Source: Cryobacterium breve (GTDB lineage Bacteria; Actinomycetota; Actinomycetes; Actinomycetales; Microbacteriaceae). Taken from it: DNA of 38,816 bases. Below the pieces are notes generated by a model. It was given only the letters and a program-made list of their open reading frames with translations, had not been told where the DNA came from and made no database searches. Position 1 is the first letter of the stretch. Each line of letters opens with the position of its first letter. The position numbers were made by a program, and so were the translations under genes. This document shows positions 15,620 to 24,842 of the stretch, one piece after another. The DNA is taken from the NCBI RefSeq assembly GCF_004402375.1, contig NZ_SOGJ01000018.1, positions 1 to 38,816 on the forward strand, written 5' to 3'.

Positions 15620-16342
15620 ATGCGTATGTATACCAAAGCCGGCCGCAGCCGGTGGCCCTATGTCATCGGCGCAGCCGTAGTCGTGGTCGCCGTAGCCGGC
15701 GGCATCGTCTACTCATCCGCCCAACCAAGCGGAGAACCCACCGCAACAGCATCAAGCGAACCCACCCCAACGGCATCCGCCCCCTCTGGCGGGGGTAGCT
15801 CAGGCGCTGGCGACGGCGACGAGGGGCTGGCGCCCACCGGGTGCCTCGGCGGACAGGACCGCAACGCCCTGATGGTGAGTGATGCGCAGAAAGCGGCGAG
15901 CCACACCACCTTCGGAGCGGTCGAAGTCGCCACGTCCTTCTACCGGTTCTACTGGCAGTACCCCTACGCACCCGCTGACCAGCTAGACGCGGTCAGTAGC
16001 GCGGTCATCGGCAGCAACGCGCCGGACAGCTTCAAGCAACTCTCCACGAGCTTTGAAGCTGTCGGGGACAACCCGACCGGCGGCAAGGTCGCGGCAGGGA
16101 CCCCCTTTCACATGTCAACCACGAACGGGCTATGGCGTGTTTCAGAAGAATCGACGCCTGATCGGATCATCGTCTCCCTCGCGGCCGGGTATGTCATTGA
16201 CGGGGCGCTCAGTCCAACTGAAGTCGGTGTGGGCGGTTTCGTCATGGTGTGGGAGAACGACGCTTGGCACGTTGAGTCAGGGATTAGCCCGGACCAAGAC
16301 TTACTGGCTGCAGGCGGGACCAGATACACGGGAGGTTGCTAA
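15620..16342 (+). CDS. VirB8/TcpC-like channel component
   Basis: This 240-residue bitopic protein has a short cytoplasmic basic N-terminus, one helix (WPYVIGAAVVVVAVAGGIVY) and a Ser/Thr/Pro-rich linker to about residue 65. An external domain begins with FGAVEVATSFYRFYWQYPY and ends with FVMVWENDAWHVESGIS. The order helix, disordered linker and NTF2-like domain is that of VirB8 and TcpC proteins, which form the scaffold outside the membrane. That fold is inferred, not directly seen. Its stop overlaps the next start (TAATG). Confidence 0.65.
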   Translation: MRMYTKAGRSRWPYVIGAAVVVVAVAGGIVYSSAQPSGEPTATASSEPTPTASAPSGGGSSGAGDGDEGLAPTGCLGGQDRNALMVSDAQKAASHTTFGAVEVATSFYRFYWQYPYAPADQLDAVSSAVIGSNAPDSFKQLSTSFEAVGDNPTGGKVAAGTPFHMSTTNGLWRVSEESTPDRIIVSLAAGYVIDGALSPTEVGVGGFVMVWENDAWHVESGISPDQDLLAAGGTRYTGGC

Positions 16343-17820
16343 TGGCTGAGAAGCCTTGTGCGAATCCGGTGGAGTGCCTGAACAACGACGTAAACGGCGG
16401 CGTCGAAGAGGCCGTTGGTGCGGTAGGTGAGTTCTTTGGGGGTGTGGGGGATGCCGTTGGTGGTGCTGTAGAAACAGCAAACGGTTTCGCAGACTTCTGG
16501 TCTGATCCGGCGGGCAACTCTTTCAAGATGTTGCAGGACGGCGCTAAGGGCCTGGCTGATGATGTGTTGCCCGCGATCACGCATGCGACCCTGCCTGATT
16601 TGACGGCTGATTGGTTTATCAGCTCGTACCGAATCAGTTTCGGCCTGGCCGTGTTCGTGCTTGCTGCTCTGCTCATCCCTCAGTTCGTCCGCACCGCCCG
16701 CGGTCAGCAGTCGGGCCGGGACCTGGCGGAATCGCTGGGCCTGTACGCGCCACTGTTCCTTATCGGCGCAGCGTTTGGCCCGGCTGTGGGTGCGATTCTG
16801 GTGCAGTTCTTCGGCGCACTGTCGGACTCGCTCATCAGCTGGGGAATCAATACGTCCGCGCAAACGATCGTGGACAAGTTCTCCGAAATGTTGAGCAACG
16901 ACGACAACGGCGTGGGCCTGGCCGGCGGCGCGATCGTGGGAATCATTCTGATGATCTTCATGATTATTGGCCTCTTGATCGTGGTGCTGATCCTCATCGT
17001 GCAGCTCATCACGCTGTACTTCTCGGGGGTCCTTTTTCCCCTCGGGTTGGTCTGGATCGTTGACCCGACAAAGCGCTCCTTCGGGTTGAAGATTGCCTAC
17101 CTGTGGTTTGGCATCCTGGCGTCTCACCCGCTGCTGTTCTTCATGCTCGCGATCGCCTATTCGATGGTGTCAAGCACCGTCAATGTGTTCGATGGGAACG
17201 CAACACTGGAACGAACGGTAACGCTGGTGGTGTCGATCCTGTCGCTGTTGATCGCCGGGCTCTCGCCGGTACTGCTAACGAAGTTCGCTCCGGTTCTGCC
17301 CATGGGTGGCAGTGGCGGGGTTCCTTCTCGCGGGGGCAACATCGGTTCTAGCTCTATGCAGCAGGCCGATGCGCGAGTCAGCGACTCTGGGTCTAGCTCG
17401 CAGTCCGATAGCGGCGGGGCCTCTCGCAGCGGTGGGGCTGACTCCGCGTCGTCTAGCGCTGGTATATCCAGCCCGTCCGGCATTTCCGGCAGTTCCGGAG
17501 CTAACAGCTCCGGCGGGGCTGGCGCTGAGTCTGAGGAAGCTAGCTCCTCGATCACCGCGGCCACTAAGGGCCGCGCTGCCGGCGGTGGTGCAGCTACTCA
17601 GGGAGCTACCGCGGCTACTGCCGCGGAGGGTGCGGCCGCCGCTGGCGCTGCCGAGTCCTCAACGGGCGTGGGTGCCGCTATCGGCGTCCCGACAATGATC
17701 GTGGCCGGCGCTATGGCGGCCGGTAACGCCACGAAGAAGGTCTCCGACTCTGTTGGCGCGGCCGCAGCTGAACCAGTCGATGACCATGAAGACCACTACG
17801 GAAAGGACTCGACCTCATGA
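16342..17820 (+). CDS. VirB6/TrbL-like polytopic membrane protein
   Basis: This 492-residue protein starts at ATG 16342, preceded by GGAGG. The Gly/Val-rich first 90 residues are followed by about seven hydrophobic segments between residues 90 and 310, for example ISFGLAVFVLAALLIPQFV, IILMIFMIIGLLIVVLILIV and IAYLWFGILASHPLLFFML. From about residue 320 a long tail is made almost entirely of Ser, Gly and Ala. VirB6/TrbL proteins form the inner-membrane pore and often carry such a tail. The frame ends in an ATGA overlap with the SCO6880-type gene. Confidence 0.8.
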   Translation: MAEKPCANPVECLNNDVNGGVEEAVGAVGEFFGGVGDAVGGAVETANGFADFWSDPAGNSFKMLQDGAKGLADDVLPAITHATLPDLTADWFISSYRISFGLAVFVLAALLIPQFVRTARGQQSGRDLAESLGLYAPLFLIGAAFGPAVGAILVQFFGALSDSLISWGINTSAQTIVDKFSEMLSNDDNGVGLAGGAIVGIILMIFMIIGLLIVVLILIVQLITLYFSGVLFPLGLVWIVDPTKRSFGLKIAYLWFGILASHPLLFFMLAIAYSMVSSTVNVFDGNATLERTVTLVVSILSLLIAGLSPVLLTKFAPVLPMGGSGGVPSRGGNIGSSSMQQADARVSDSGSSSQSDSGGASRSGGADSASSSAGISSPSGISGSSGANSSGGAGAESEEASSSITAATKGRAAGGGAATQGATAATAAEGAAAAGAAESSTGVGAAIGVPTMIVAGAMAAGNATKKVSDSVGAAAAEPVDDHEDHYGKDSTS

Positions 17821-19526
17821 GTAACACCAAGGAAACCGCGATTCGTTACCTCGGCGGCGAGTCTGGCCACCGGTCCTTCTTCGGCGGTACGTCCTCGAAA
17901 GGCCGCACGATTGGTTTGGCCGTGTTCGTCGTTGGCGGCATTGTCGGCATGGCGCTGACTAGTTCCCTAGTCGTGCTGCTGATCGCTGCCGGCGGGGCCG
18001 CGGCGACAATGCTCGTTACCGCGCGCACGCACCGCGGCACCATCCTGCAGCGTCGGGCTAAGCGTTCCCGGTGGCGCTCACGCAAGCGCCTCGGCACGGA
18101 CGTGTACACGCCGTACGACGATGAGGAGTGGGCCCGGCTGCAGCAGCTCGCCACGGTCGGCACCAAGCCGGAGAAGGCCGCTGCGTCTCGCGCCTTGGGC
18201 CAGATGCGGGCGAACCCGGACGGAGCCGACGGGATGGGTTGGCTGCAGTACGCCGCCAACCTGCCGGGTATCGCCTGGCATGCCCCGATTGGGCAGCAGC
18301 CCTACCTCTCGGTTGCGTTCAGCGTCTCCGGGCAGCTCCGGGGGATGGAGACCGCACAGGCCCTCATGCGGGCGTCTGCGGGCTGGGGGCGGTTCTTGGC
18401 CCGCCGGGCCTCGCCGGCCTCGCTCATTAGCGACATTCAGCCGCTCACTCGCGTGCTGCCGCCGGACTCGGCCAGGCAGCAACTCTGGGTGACCAATCGC
18501 CTAGAGACCGAATCGGCGGAGCAGCCGTGGACCGACGCGCAGCGGGAATCTTTCTACGCGCAGACCAGGTCCTATGACCAGGTCATCCGCCGGGCTAGCG
18601 CTGACGCCATGGTGCAGCGGCATTACGTTGTTGTGTCCTGGCCGCTGACTCAGCAGTTCACGGATGCGGCCGCGAAGTTTGGCACCGGTCGTGACGCCTG
18701 GCGGGCGCTGATGGATGACGAAATCAGGGCTACCGTGCGCGGGCTGACAGACGCGCGTGAGGGTGACGTGGTGGCGTTGACGGCTAAGCAGACGGCCGCG
18801 CTGATCCTTCACCAGCAAAACCCGAGCATGCCCATTGACCTGGTGCGCCAGGTCGAACCAACACAGTTCGGGTTGGCCTCGCATGACGAGTTCTCGGCGC
18901 ATGTGGTCGAGAGCTTCGATCCCACTTTCGTGCACCCGGGTGAGTCAGACGAGAACGCTCCGGCGGTGACCTGGTGGCACCGTACCGCCGCGATCCATGG
19001 GGAGAACCTGGCCGTGGCCGGCCGGTCCCCGTTGTGGAGCTTGGACCTGCTCATCGGGCGGGAACTAACGTTTGTCCGCACGGTTTCGTTCCACCTGCAC
19101 TTGATCCCCGCGGGCCAGGCTAAAGCTGCCGCACGCGCTGACGTGGTGCGCGATATGGCCGGCGTTGTCGCTGACCAGGAGAAGGGCCGTTTGGTCTCCG
19201 ACGACTCGACCACTCGAATGTCGGCCGCGCAGCGCCGTGCCGCGGACCTGTCCGCCGGTTCGCACCACCACGGCGTTTCCTGGGTGGGTTACATCACTAT
19301 TTCCGCCGGCAGCCGCGACGAGCTCGCGCAAGCCTCACGGCAGCTCGAAGAAGCCTGCTCCACCGGTTTGGGCATCGACCGCCTGGACTGGCAGGACTCC
19401 TTTCAAGCTGCAGCCTCTGGCAGCACCTGGCCGATTGGGCGCGGGCTCCGCGCTGACTCGGCCTCCTTCGCAACCCGCTTCATTGGCCGCCTGGCCGGTC
19501 GCAGCGAGAAAGAAGCAATCTCATGA
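17817..19526 (+). CDS. SCO6880-family protein (VirB3 plus VirB4 N-terminal role)
   Basis: This 569-residue protein has two adjacent hydrophobic segments (residues 30-66: IGLAVFVVGGIVGMALTSSL and VVLLIAAGGAAATML). A basic stretch (RRAKRSRWRSRKRLG) and a large cytoplasmic domain follow. The paired helices resemble VirB3/PrgI, and the rest resembles the non-catalytic N-terminal half of VirB4. No Walker motif is present; the motor domain is in the next gene, which overlaps by 4 bases. SCO6880 proteins are a hallmark of type IV systems in high-GC Gram-positives. Confidence 0.85.
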   Translation: MSNTKETAIRYLGGESGHRSFFGGTSSKGRTIGLAVFVVGGIVGMALTSSLVVLLIAAGGAAATMLVTARTHRGTILQRRAKRSRWRSRKRLGTDVYTPYDDEEWARLQQLATVGTKPEKAAASRALGQMRANPDGADGMGWLQYAANLPGIAWHAPIGQQPYLSVAFSVSGQLRGMETAQALMRASAGWGRFLARRASPASLISDIQPLTRVLPPDSARQQLWVTNRLETESAEQPWTDAQRESFYAQTRSYDQVIRRASADAMVQRHYVVVSWPLTQQFTDAAAKFGTGRDAWRALMDDEIRATVRGLTDAREGDVVALTAKQTAALILHQQNPSMPIDLVRQVEPTQFGLASHDEFSAHVVESFDPTFVHPGESDENAPAVTWWHRTAAIHGENLAVAGRSPLWSLDLLIGRELTFVRTVSFHLHLIPAGQAKAAARADVVRDMAGVVADQEKGRLVSDDSTTRMSAAQRRAADLSAGSHHHGVSWVGYITISAGSRDELAQASRQLEEACSTGLGIDRLDWQDSFQAAASGSTWPIGRGLRADSASFATRFIGRLAGRSEKEAIS

Positions 19527-21079
19527 GAAAAGACCGAGCTCGGGTTATGCCCGTCGCGCCTTCTAAGCCCAGCAACTCTGCCGCCCCGGCTGGGGCGGAG
19601 AACGTGGATATGCCGCGCCGGCAGCCGCGACTTGCCAAGATTCCCTTGCTGAAAATGTTCGTCCCGCCGGAGGCTCTGGCTCCGGCGCTGACCGGTACCG
19701 AGAGCGCGGCAACGGATGGAAGCCATGCGCCTCTAGACGTGACGCCGTTCAGCCTGCCCGGCTCCCGGCTGCGTTCGTCGCCCTCAGCGGCCGCCCGCGG
19801 CTGGTACGCCCCGGCGCTGGCCGGAGCGCCGACGACGACACGACAGGCCGAGATTTTGAATACGGGCATCATCGGTGCCCCGACCGGGATTGAGGGAGTC
19901 GTCAACGGGACAGACAATCTGTCGTCGACGATGATTTGCCACGATGCTCCGACCGCGTACAACATGACGCCTAGGCGCATCACCAGCCCTAACGTGTTGG
20001 TTTTGGGCACGGTCGGTTCTGGTAAGTCATCGTTCACCAAGACGGTGCTTGTTATGCGCCCGCTGCTGCTGCGTAATCACCGCGCGGTGGTGTTTGACAA
20101 GAAGGACCAGGGCGGCGAGGGCGAATACTCCTCCGTGGCCCGCCGGTTGGGCGCAGCGCCGTTGCGCTTTGACCCGGACGGCTCCGGTACCCGATTGAAC
20201 CTGATGGACCCGCTTATCGCTTCGGGCACCGGTCTGCAGGGCCAGATGTTGCTTATCAACGCTGTTGCGCGCATTGCCCGCAATGACCTGCCGGCGTCGG
20301 AGTGGGAAGAAAAGGCCACTCGCTACGCTCTGCAGAACTTGTTTGCGGAGATGGAAGCGACGGACACCACCCGCGCGGCGACCACGGCGGATTTGCTGCC
20401 GCACCTGGGCGACGTGCCCGGGGATCAGAACCTCTCGGACCTGGCGAAAGAACGATTCCACCAGGCGGGTTTGTCGATCCGCTTTGGCCTGGAAAACCTG
20501 CTGGAAACCTACGCCGGAGTATTCGACGGAGAGACCAGCCGAAACGTTGACCTGGCACACAAGCTGACGACCTTCGACGTGTCCCAGCTGCCCGACGACG
20601 GGCCCGCGGTGCCTACGGTTATGGCCATCGGCAATATGTGGCTGATGGGCCGGCTGCGCCATGAACGCGGGTACATCACCAACGTTGTTTATGAAGAGGG
20701 CTGGCACATGATCGGTGGGCCTTCTGCTCGCCTGGTCAAGGCCAATCAGAAGCTCTCTCGCTCGCTGGGTATCTCCAACGTGTTCGTGATGCACAAGGGC
20801 ACCGACATTCCCGAGGACAGCCCCGGCTACACCGTTGTCCAGGAAGCGCAGACGGTTTATGCGTTCCGGCAGGACCGCGACGAGGACGCCCGGTGGGTCA
20901 ATCAGACGTTCAACTTCGCACCGGATACCGCGGAGACGCTGATGAAACTGGAAGTTGGTAACTGCGTGTTCAAGTACGGTTCCAACCCGGAAACGCACAT
21001 GCACCACGTCCGCTCCGATTGGGAAATAGACGCGACCAACACCGACGAGGCCATGGCAGCCGGCGCGGCGACGGCGTAA
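19523..21079 (+). CDS. VirB4-type secretion ATPase (motor domain)
   Basis: This 518-residue ATPase would energise substrate transfer or channel assembly at the membrane. After a low-complexity N-terminus it carries Walker A GTVGSGKSSFTK near residue 162, VVFDKKDQGGEG in the next strand, and a Walker B region VVYEEGWHMI near residue 390, where Glu-Glu replaces the more usual Asp-Glu. The final motif is QTFNFAPDTAETL. Its start overlaps the SCO6880-type gene, and together the two proteins equal one classical VirB4. It lacks membrane helices of its own, so it probably docks on its partner. Confidence 0.88.
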   Translation: MRKDRARVMPVAPSKPSNSAAPAGAENVDMPRRQPRLAKIPLLKMFVPPEALAPALTGTESAATDGSHAPLDVTPFSLPGSRLRSSPSAAARGWYAPALAGAPTTTRQAEILNTGIIGAPTGIEGVVNGTDNLSSTMICHDAPTAYNMTPRRITSPNVLVLGTVGSGKSSFTKTVLVMRPLLLRNHRAVVFDKKDQGGEGEYSSVARRLGAAPLRFDPDGSGTRLNLMDPLIASGTGLQGQMLLINAVARIARNDLPASEWEEKATRYALQNLFAEMEATDTTRAATTADLLPHLGDVPGDQNLSDLAKERFHQAGLSIRFGLENLLETYAGVFDGETSRNVDLAHKLTTFDVSQLPDDGPAVPTVMAIGNMWLMGRLRHERGYITNVVYEEGWHMIGGPSARLVKANQKLSRSLGISNVFVMHKGTDIPEDSPGYTVVQEAQTVYAFRQDRDEDARWVNQTFNFAPDTAETLMKLEVGNCVFKYGSNPETHMHHVRSDWEIDATNTDEAMAAGAATA

Positions 21080-21097
21080 TCGGGGGAGGGGGCCACT

Positions 21098-22171
21098 ATG
21101 GGAAAGCTCGGGGGCGTAGCCCTTCTGATCGTGCTGGTATTCGTCTTTACCGGCATCGTGTTCGTGACCGGCGGCGGTACGAACTCGTGCGCGGTGGCGG
21201 CCACAATCAGCCCGGCCACGGTGGCCGGCCTGGAACCGGTGGCCGGTTATTCCGGCGACCAGCTCGTCAACGCCGCCGCGATCATCACTGCAGGCGCGGC
21301 CGCGGGCGTGAACGTGCAGGGCCAGACGCTGGGAGTGATGACGGCCATGGGCGAATCTGGCCTACGCAATATCGAATACGGAGACCTGGCGGGGCCAGAT
21401 TCTCGCGGCCTGTTCCAGCAGCGCGACACCTGGGGCACTCTGGCGCAGCGCCTCAACCCGACCCAGGCGGCCGGGTTCTTCTTCCAACGCCTGGTGAAGG
21501 TTCCGAACTGGGAGACGTTGACGCCCACCGCGGCAGCTCACGCCGTACAGATCAACGCGGATCCCGATCACTACGCACCGTACTTCTCCAAGGCAGAAGC
21601 CGTCGTTGCCGCTCTCGTGGGCGGTGACGCCGCGTGCGCAGCGGCAGTAGTTGCCGGCGGCGACGCGCAGCAACTCGCGGCCGACCTGGTCGTGAAAATC
21701 GACGCGGGCAACATCACCGGGATTGCCCCTGACCACTTGAAAGAAATTCGGTGGATTGCAGCCGGGGAGACTCACGAGAACTGCGGAATCAACCTGGCTG
21801 TTTTGCAGATCATCACCGTTGCTGTCAACACGTTTGGCAGCGTCGGGATCTCCGACATTAACCGGTTGTGCACCGACCAATACCTAGGCAACCCGAACAG
21901 CTCCCACTGGGCTAACGGTGGCGGCCATGCGGTGGACTTCTTCTCCTTGGGCCGCACCCCGACGACGGGCGCGGACGCTAACGCGATCAAGCTCCTGAAT
22001 ATGCTCGCGCCCCTGATGCCTGAGGGCTCCGCTACTGGGCAAGTGCAGTGCCGCGCAGACGCGGGCACCTCAATTGAGTTTGCGGGGATGAATCAGTTTG
22101 AGGACTCCTGCAATCACGTTCACCTGCAGGTCGATCCCGCGTTCACCGGCTCACTGAAAGCTGCTGCCTGA
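21098..22171 (+). CDS. Two-domain peptidoglycan hydrolase (VirB1 role)
   Basis: This 357-residue exported protein has an N-terminal signal or anchor helix (VALLIVLVFVFTGIVFVTGG). The first domain (MGESGLRNIEYGDLAGPDSR followed by GLFQQRDTWG) resembles a goose-lysozyme-type transglycosylase, with the catalytic Glu in MGESGL. The second domain has SSHWANGGGHAVDFF and CNHVHLQVD, and the His/Asp/His set suggests a zinc D,D-peptidase of the M15 kind. Cutting both glycan and peptide would open the thick wall for the channel. The stop overlaps the next start (TGATG). Confidence 0.78.
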   Translation: MGKLGGVALLIVLVFVFTGIVFVTGGGTNSCAVAATISPATVAGLEPVAGYSGDQLVNAAAIITAGAAAGVNVQGQTLGVMTAMGESGLRNIEYGDLAGPDSRGLFQQRDTWGTLAQRLNPTQAAGFFFQRLVKVPNWETLTPTAAAHAVQINADPDHYAPYFSKAEAVVAALVGGDAACAAAVVAGGDAQQLAADLVVKIDAGNITGIAPDHLKEIRWIAAGETHENCGINLAVLQIITVAVNTFGSVGISDINRLCTDQYLGNPNSSHWANGGGHAVDFFSLGRTPTTGADANAIKLLNMLAPLMPEGSATGQVQCRADAGTSIEFAGMNQFEDSCNHVHLQVDPAFTGSLKAAA

Positions 22172-22626
22172 TGCCGGCCGAAACAACGTCGATAGCTAAT
22201 CTCGCTAGCGACGAGTGGACGATCACCAACACCGCGCACGACGTCGTAACCGTCGACCTCTGGTTAGACGTCGCGTTGCGCCGGCACCGCGCCGAGCTGG
22301 GCACGGTCCCGGCCGAGCTGGTGGCCGTGCGCTACCAACTCGAAGGCGTGGACATTGACGGTGACGTGTGCGCCGTGCGCTCGGTCCTGGACTGGCTGCA
22401 CGAGGCCTACCGGGTCGCCAAAACGTACGACGTAACCACCCGGCCTGAACGATACGCGCTGCTGCAGCGCCTGGCCGATAGCCGGGTCATGCCCTCAGAA
22501 ATGGCGGTAATGGTCGGCGTTGACGTGTCGATCGCTGAACGCTTCGCGGGAGCCGACGACGAAGCGCGGATTGCGCGCTCGATCCTGCACCGCATTAAGA
22601 CCGCCCAACAAAGGGGACACCAATGA
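22171..22626 (+). CDS. Hypothetical protein of the transfer operon
   Basis: This 151-residue soluble protein is wedged between the wall hydrolase and the coupling protein, overlapping both genes by 1 or 4 bases. The N-terminal half has short strands and a helix (VTVDLWLDVALRRHRAELGT). The C-terminal half is helical and basic (RVAKTYDVTTRPERYALLQR; SILHRIKTAQQRGHQ). The family was not recognised. The tight coupling suggests it works with the VirD4 homologue, perhaps as an adaptor for the relaxosome, but that is inference. Confidence 0.7.
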   Translation: MPAETTSIANLASDEWTITNTAHDVVTVDLWLDVALRRHRAELGTVPAELVAVRYQLEGVDIDGDVCAVRSVLDWLHEAYRVAKTYDVTTRPERYALLQRLADSRVMPSEMAVMVGVDVSIAERFAGADDEARIARSILHRIKTAQQRGHQ

Positions 22627-24332
22627 ACGACACCAAAAGCAAATGGATGACCGCCTTCCTGGGGGCTCTGCTACTCGCGGGGTTCTACCTCGCTGTCCAC
22701 GTCGGCGCCGCTCTTACCCCGACCGGCCACACGTACTCCTGGAACTTCTTCACACTCCTGGGGGATATGGCCCTCCGTGGCGCACCCTGGCCGCCGGCAG
22801 CGACTGGGGCGTCTGTTGTCGCGCTGATTCTCGCGCTGGCCGTGTTCGTCGGGTTCATGGCCTGGATGGCTAGGCGGGCCTCGAACAAGCGCGGCAACGC
22901 TGCAATAGCTCACATGGCCACGCGCAAGCAGTCCGCGGTGCTGCGGCAGAAAGCACGCACCAAGGAAGCCGCGCAGCTTCACCCGAACGCCGAGTCCCTG
23001 CCGGCAGGGCAGAGCGTCGGCCGGCTGATCGGATCGAAGAAATGGGTGCTGCAGGGCTGGCGTGAGCTGGGCGTGTACGTGTTCGGGCCTGGACGCGGTA
23101 AAACATCCGGAATCGTCATCCGGCACATGATCGAGGCACCCGGAGCCGCGATCATGACCTCAAACAAGGTTGACGGCGTCCGCGAGACATTGGCCGGCCG
23201 GCAGGACCGCGGCCGGGCGTTCGTCTTCGACCCGAACCGGATTTACCGGCGGGACTTCACCCCCGATTTCGTGTTTAACCCGCTGGACTACATCGAGAAC
23301 GCGGCCGACGCGAAAGAGCTGGCGGCGATCTTCGAGGCCTCCACCAAGAAGGGCTCCGACCGGGGCGGGGATGCCCAGTTCGACACGGCCGGCCGCGACA
23401 TGCTTGCCTACTTCTTCCTGGCGGCCAAGCTGGACGGTCAGCCGCTCTCGCAGGTGTTCTCCTGGCTCTCCCGCGCACAGGGCGACGAGGTCGTGGACAT
23501 TCTGAGCCGCCACAAAAAGACCGGGCCGGCCGACTTCATAGCGGGCATCTTGCTGTGGCCAGAAAAGACCCGCGGCAGTGCGTACGCGACAGCGCAGCGC
23601 ATGGCGTCCGCCCTGGCCGATGACGAGCTGCTGGCCTGGACCTCGGCCGAAGGGGTGCGCCGCTTCGACCCGGCCGCGTTCATCAGAAGCACCGACACGC
23701 TCGTGTTGCTGTCCAAGGATGGTGAGGGCTCCGGCGGTGCCCTCTTGACGGCTCTCGTCCGTGCGATCTGCAAGACCGCGCAGCGCGCCGCCGAGAACAA
23801 CGGCGGCCGCCTGGACGTGCCCCTGGTGATCGAGCTGGACGAGTGCGCAAACATCGTGAAGTGGCCCGAGCTGCCCTCGGTGTACTCGTATTACGGCTCC
23901 ATGGGCATCATCCTGAACACTTATTTCCAGTCGCGCGCCCAAGGAATCGACGCGTTCGGCCGCGATGGCTGGGGCACCCTCTGGGATGCCGCATCCAACC
24001 GCGTCTTTGGCGGCGGTGTCCTGGATGACGAGTTCTTGAAAACGATCGCAGCGCTAATCGGAGAACACGACGAAATCACTTACGGCAGCTCTACCGGTCG
24101 TGACGGCGCTATGTCCACCTCGACCAACACCCGGAAGGTGAACACGATGGACGTTGCCGCCCTGGCCTCCCTGCCGGAGTGGCGGGCGATCGTTTTCAAC
24201 TCCAAGTCCCGCCCCGTCATGGTTCACACCGTGCCGTGGTTTAGGGACAAGACCCTCAAAGCGAAGATCGAAGGCACGGCCGCGGCCGCCCCGGTCACGC
24301 CCGTGATCGGATCGGCGGTGCCCCGTGGCTGA
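22623..24332 (+). CDS. VirD4/TraG-type coupling protein
   Basis: This 569-residue hexameric ATPase would bring the relaxase-DNA complex to the channel. Two N-terminal membrane segments (residues 10-30 and 60-85) precede a cytoplasmic ATPase domain. Walker A is FGPGRGKTSG near residue 155, and Walker B is LVIELDECANI near residue 405. It also has RGSAYATAQRMASAL and YFQSRAQGIDAFG, seen in the TraG/VirD4 family. The length is typical. The start overlaps the preceding gene by 4 bases, and the following DUF4913 gene starts inside its 3' end. Confidence 0.92.
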   Translation: MNDTKSKWMTAFLGALLLAGFYLAVHVGAALTPTGHTYSWNFFTLLGDMALRGAPWPPAATGASVVALILALAVFVGFMAWMARRASNKRGNAAIAHMATRKQSAVLRQKARTKEAAQLHPNAESLPAGQSVGRLIGSKKWVLQGWRELGVYVFGPGRGKTSGIVIRHMIEAPGAAIMTSNKVDGVRETLAGRQDRGRAFVFDPNRIYRRDFTPDFVFNPLDYIENAADAKELAAIFEASTKKGSDRGGDAQFDTAGRDMLAYFFLAAKLDGQPLSQVFSWLSRAQGDEVVDILSRHKKTGPADFIAGILLWPEKTRGSAYATAQRMASALADDELLAWTSAEGVRRFDPAAFIRSTDTLVLLSKDGEGSGGALLTALVRAICKTAQRAAENNGGRLDVPLVIELDECANIVKWPELPSVYSYYGSMGIILNTYFQSRAQGIDAFGRDGWGTLWDAASNRVFGGGVLDDEFLKTIAALIGEHDEITYGSSTGRDGAMSTSTNTRKVNTMDVAALASLPEWRAIVFNSKSRPVMVHTVPWFRDKTLKAKIEGTAAAAPVTPVIGSAVPRG

Positions 24333-24798
24333 CGGCGACGTGACCGGCTTGACCGACAACGAAATAGAAGCGCTCACGGACGAGGAGCGCGACTCCCTCA
24401 ACGATGAGGCGATCAACCCCGACACCGACGAGGAGCCAGAAGAAGACGTTGACGCGCAAGCTCAGTTCCTCGACTGGGTCGTGGAGCATTTCTCCATCGT
24501 TGAGGTAGTTGGACCCAACAAGCGCTTCTACTGGTGCGCTCAGTGGTACGAGCACAAAGAAGTCGTGGCACGCCTGTTCGCGCTCTGGCAAGCTCACCTG
24601 GCCGCCGAGCTGGACCTCGGGGCAGTGTCGTCCTGGTGGATCAACGATTGGGACCGGCACGCGGCAGTCTTCTTCGACCCCGCGAACGGCCCGTTTCGTT
24701 TCTGCGACCGCACCCGCGGACACCTCTCCGAAACAAAAGAAACCGGCCCGGCCGTGTCCCTGACAATCCCCCCGGCGGAATGGCAGCTACCCGCGTAG
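24325..24798 (+). CDS. DUF4913 protein
   Basis: This 157-residue protein starts at GTG 24325, inside the end of the coupling-protein gene. The first 45 residues are very acidic (TDNEIEALTDEERDSLNDE). The rest is the DUF4913 domain, with FLDWVVEHFSIVEVV, the aromatic core RFYWCAQWYEHKEVV, WWINDWDRHA and GPFRFCD. DUF4913 is common on actinobacterial conjugative plasmids next to TraG genes, but its function is not known. Two conserved cysteines and many tryptophans suggest a compact globular fold. A decayed partial copy lies at 25447-25681. Confidence 0.85.
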   Translation: MADGDVTGLTDNEIEALTDEERDSLNDEAINPDTDEEPEEDVDAQAQFLDWVVEHFSIVEVVGPNKRFYWCAQWYEHKEVVARLFALWQAHLAAELDLGAVSSWWINDWDRHAAVFFDPANGPFRFCDRTRGHLSETKETGPAVSLTIPPAEWQLPA

Positions 24799-24842
24799 CA
24801 AAGCTTTTTTACGCCTCACCCCAGAGCAAAGGACTTTCGAAC

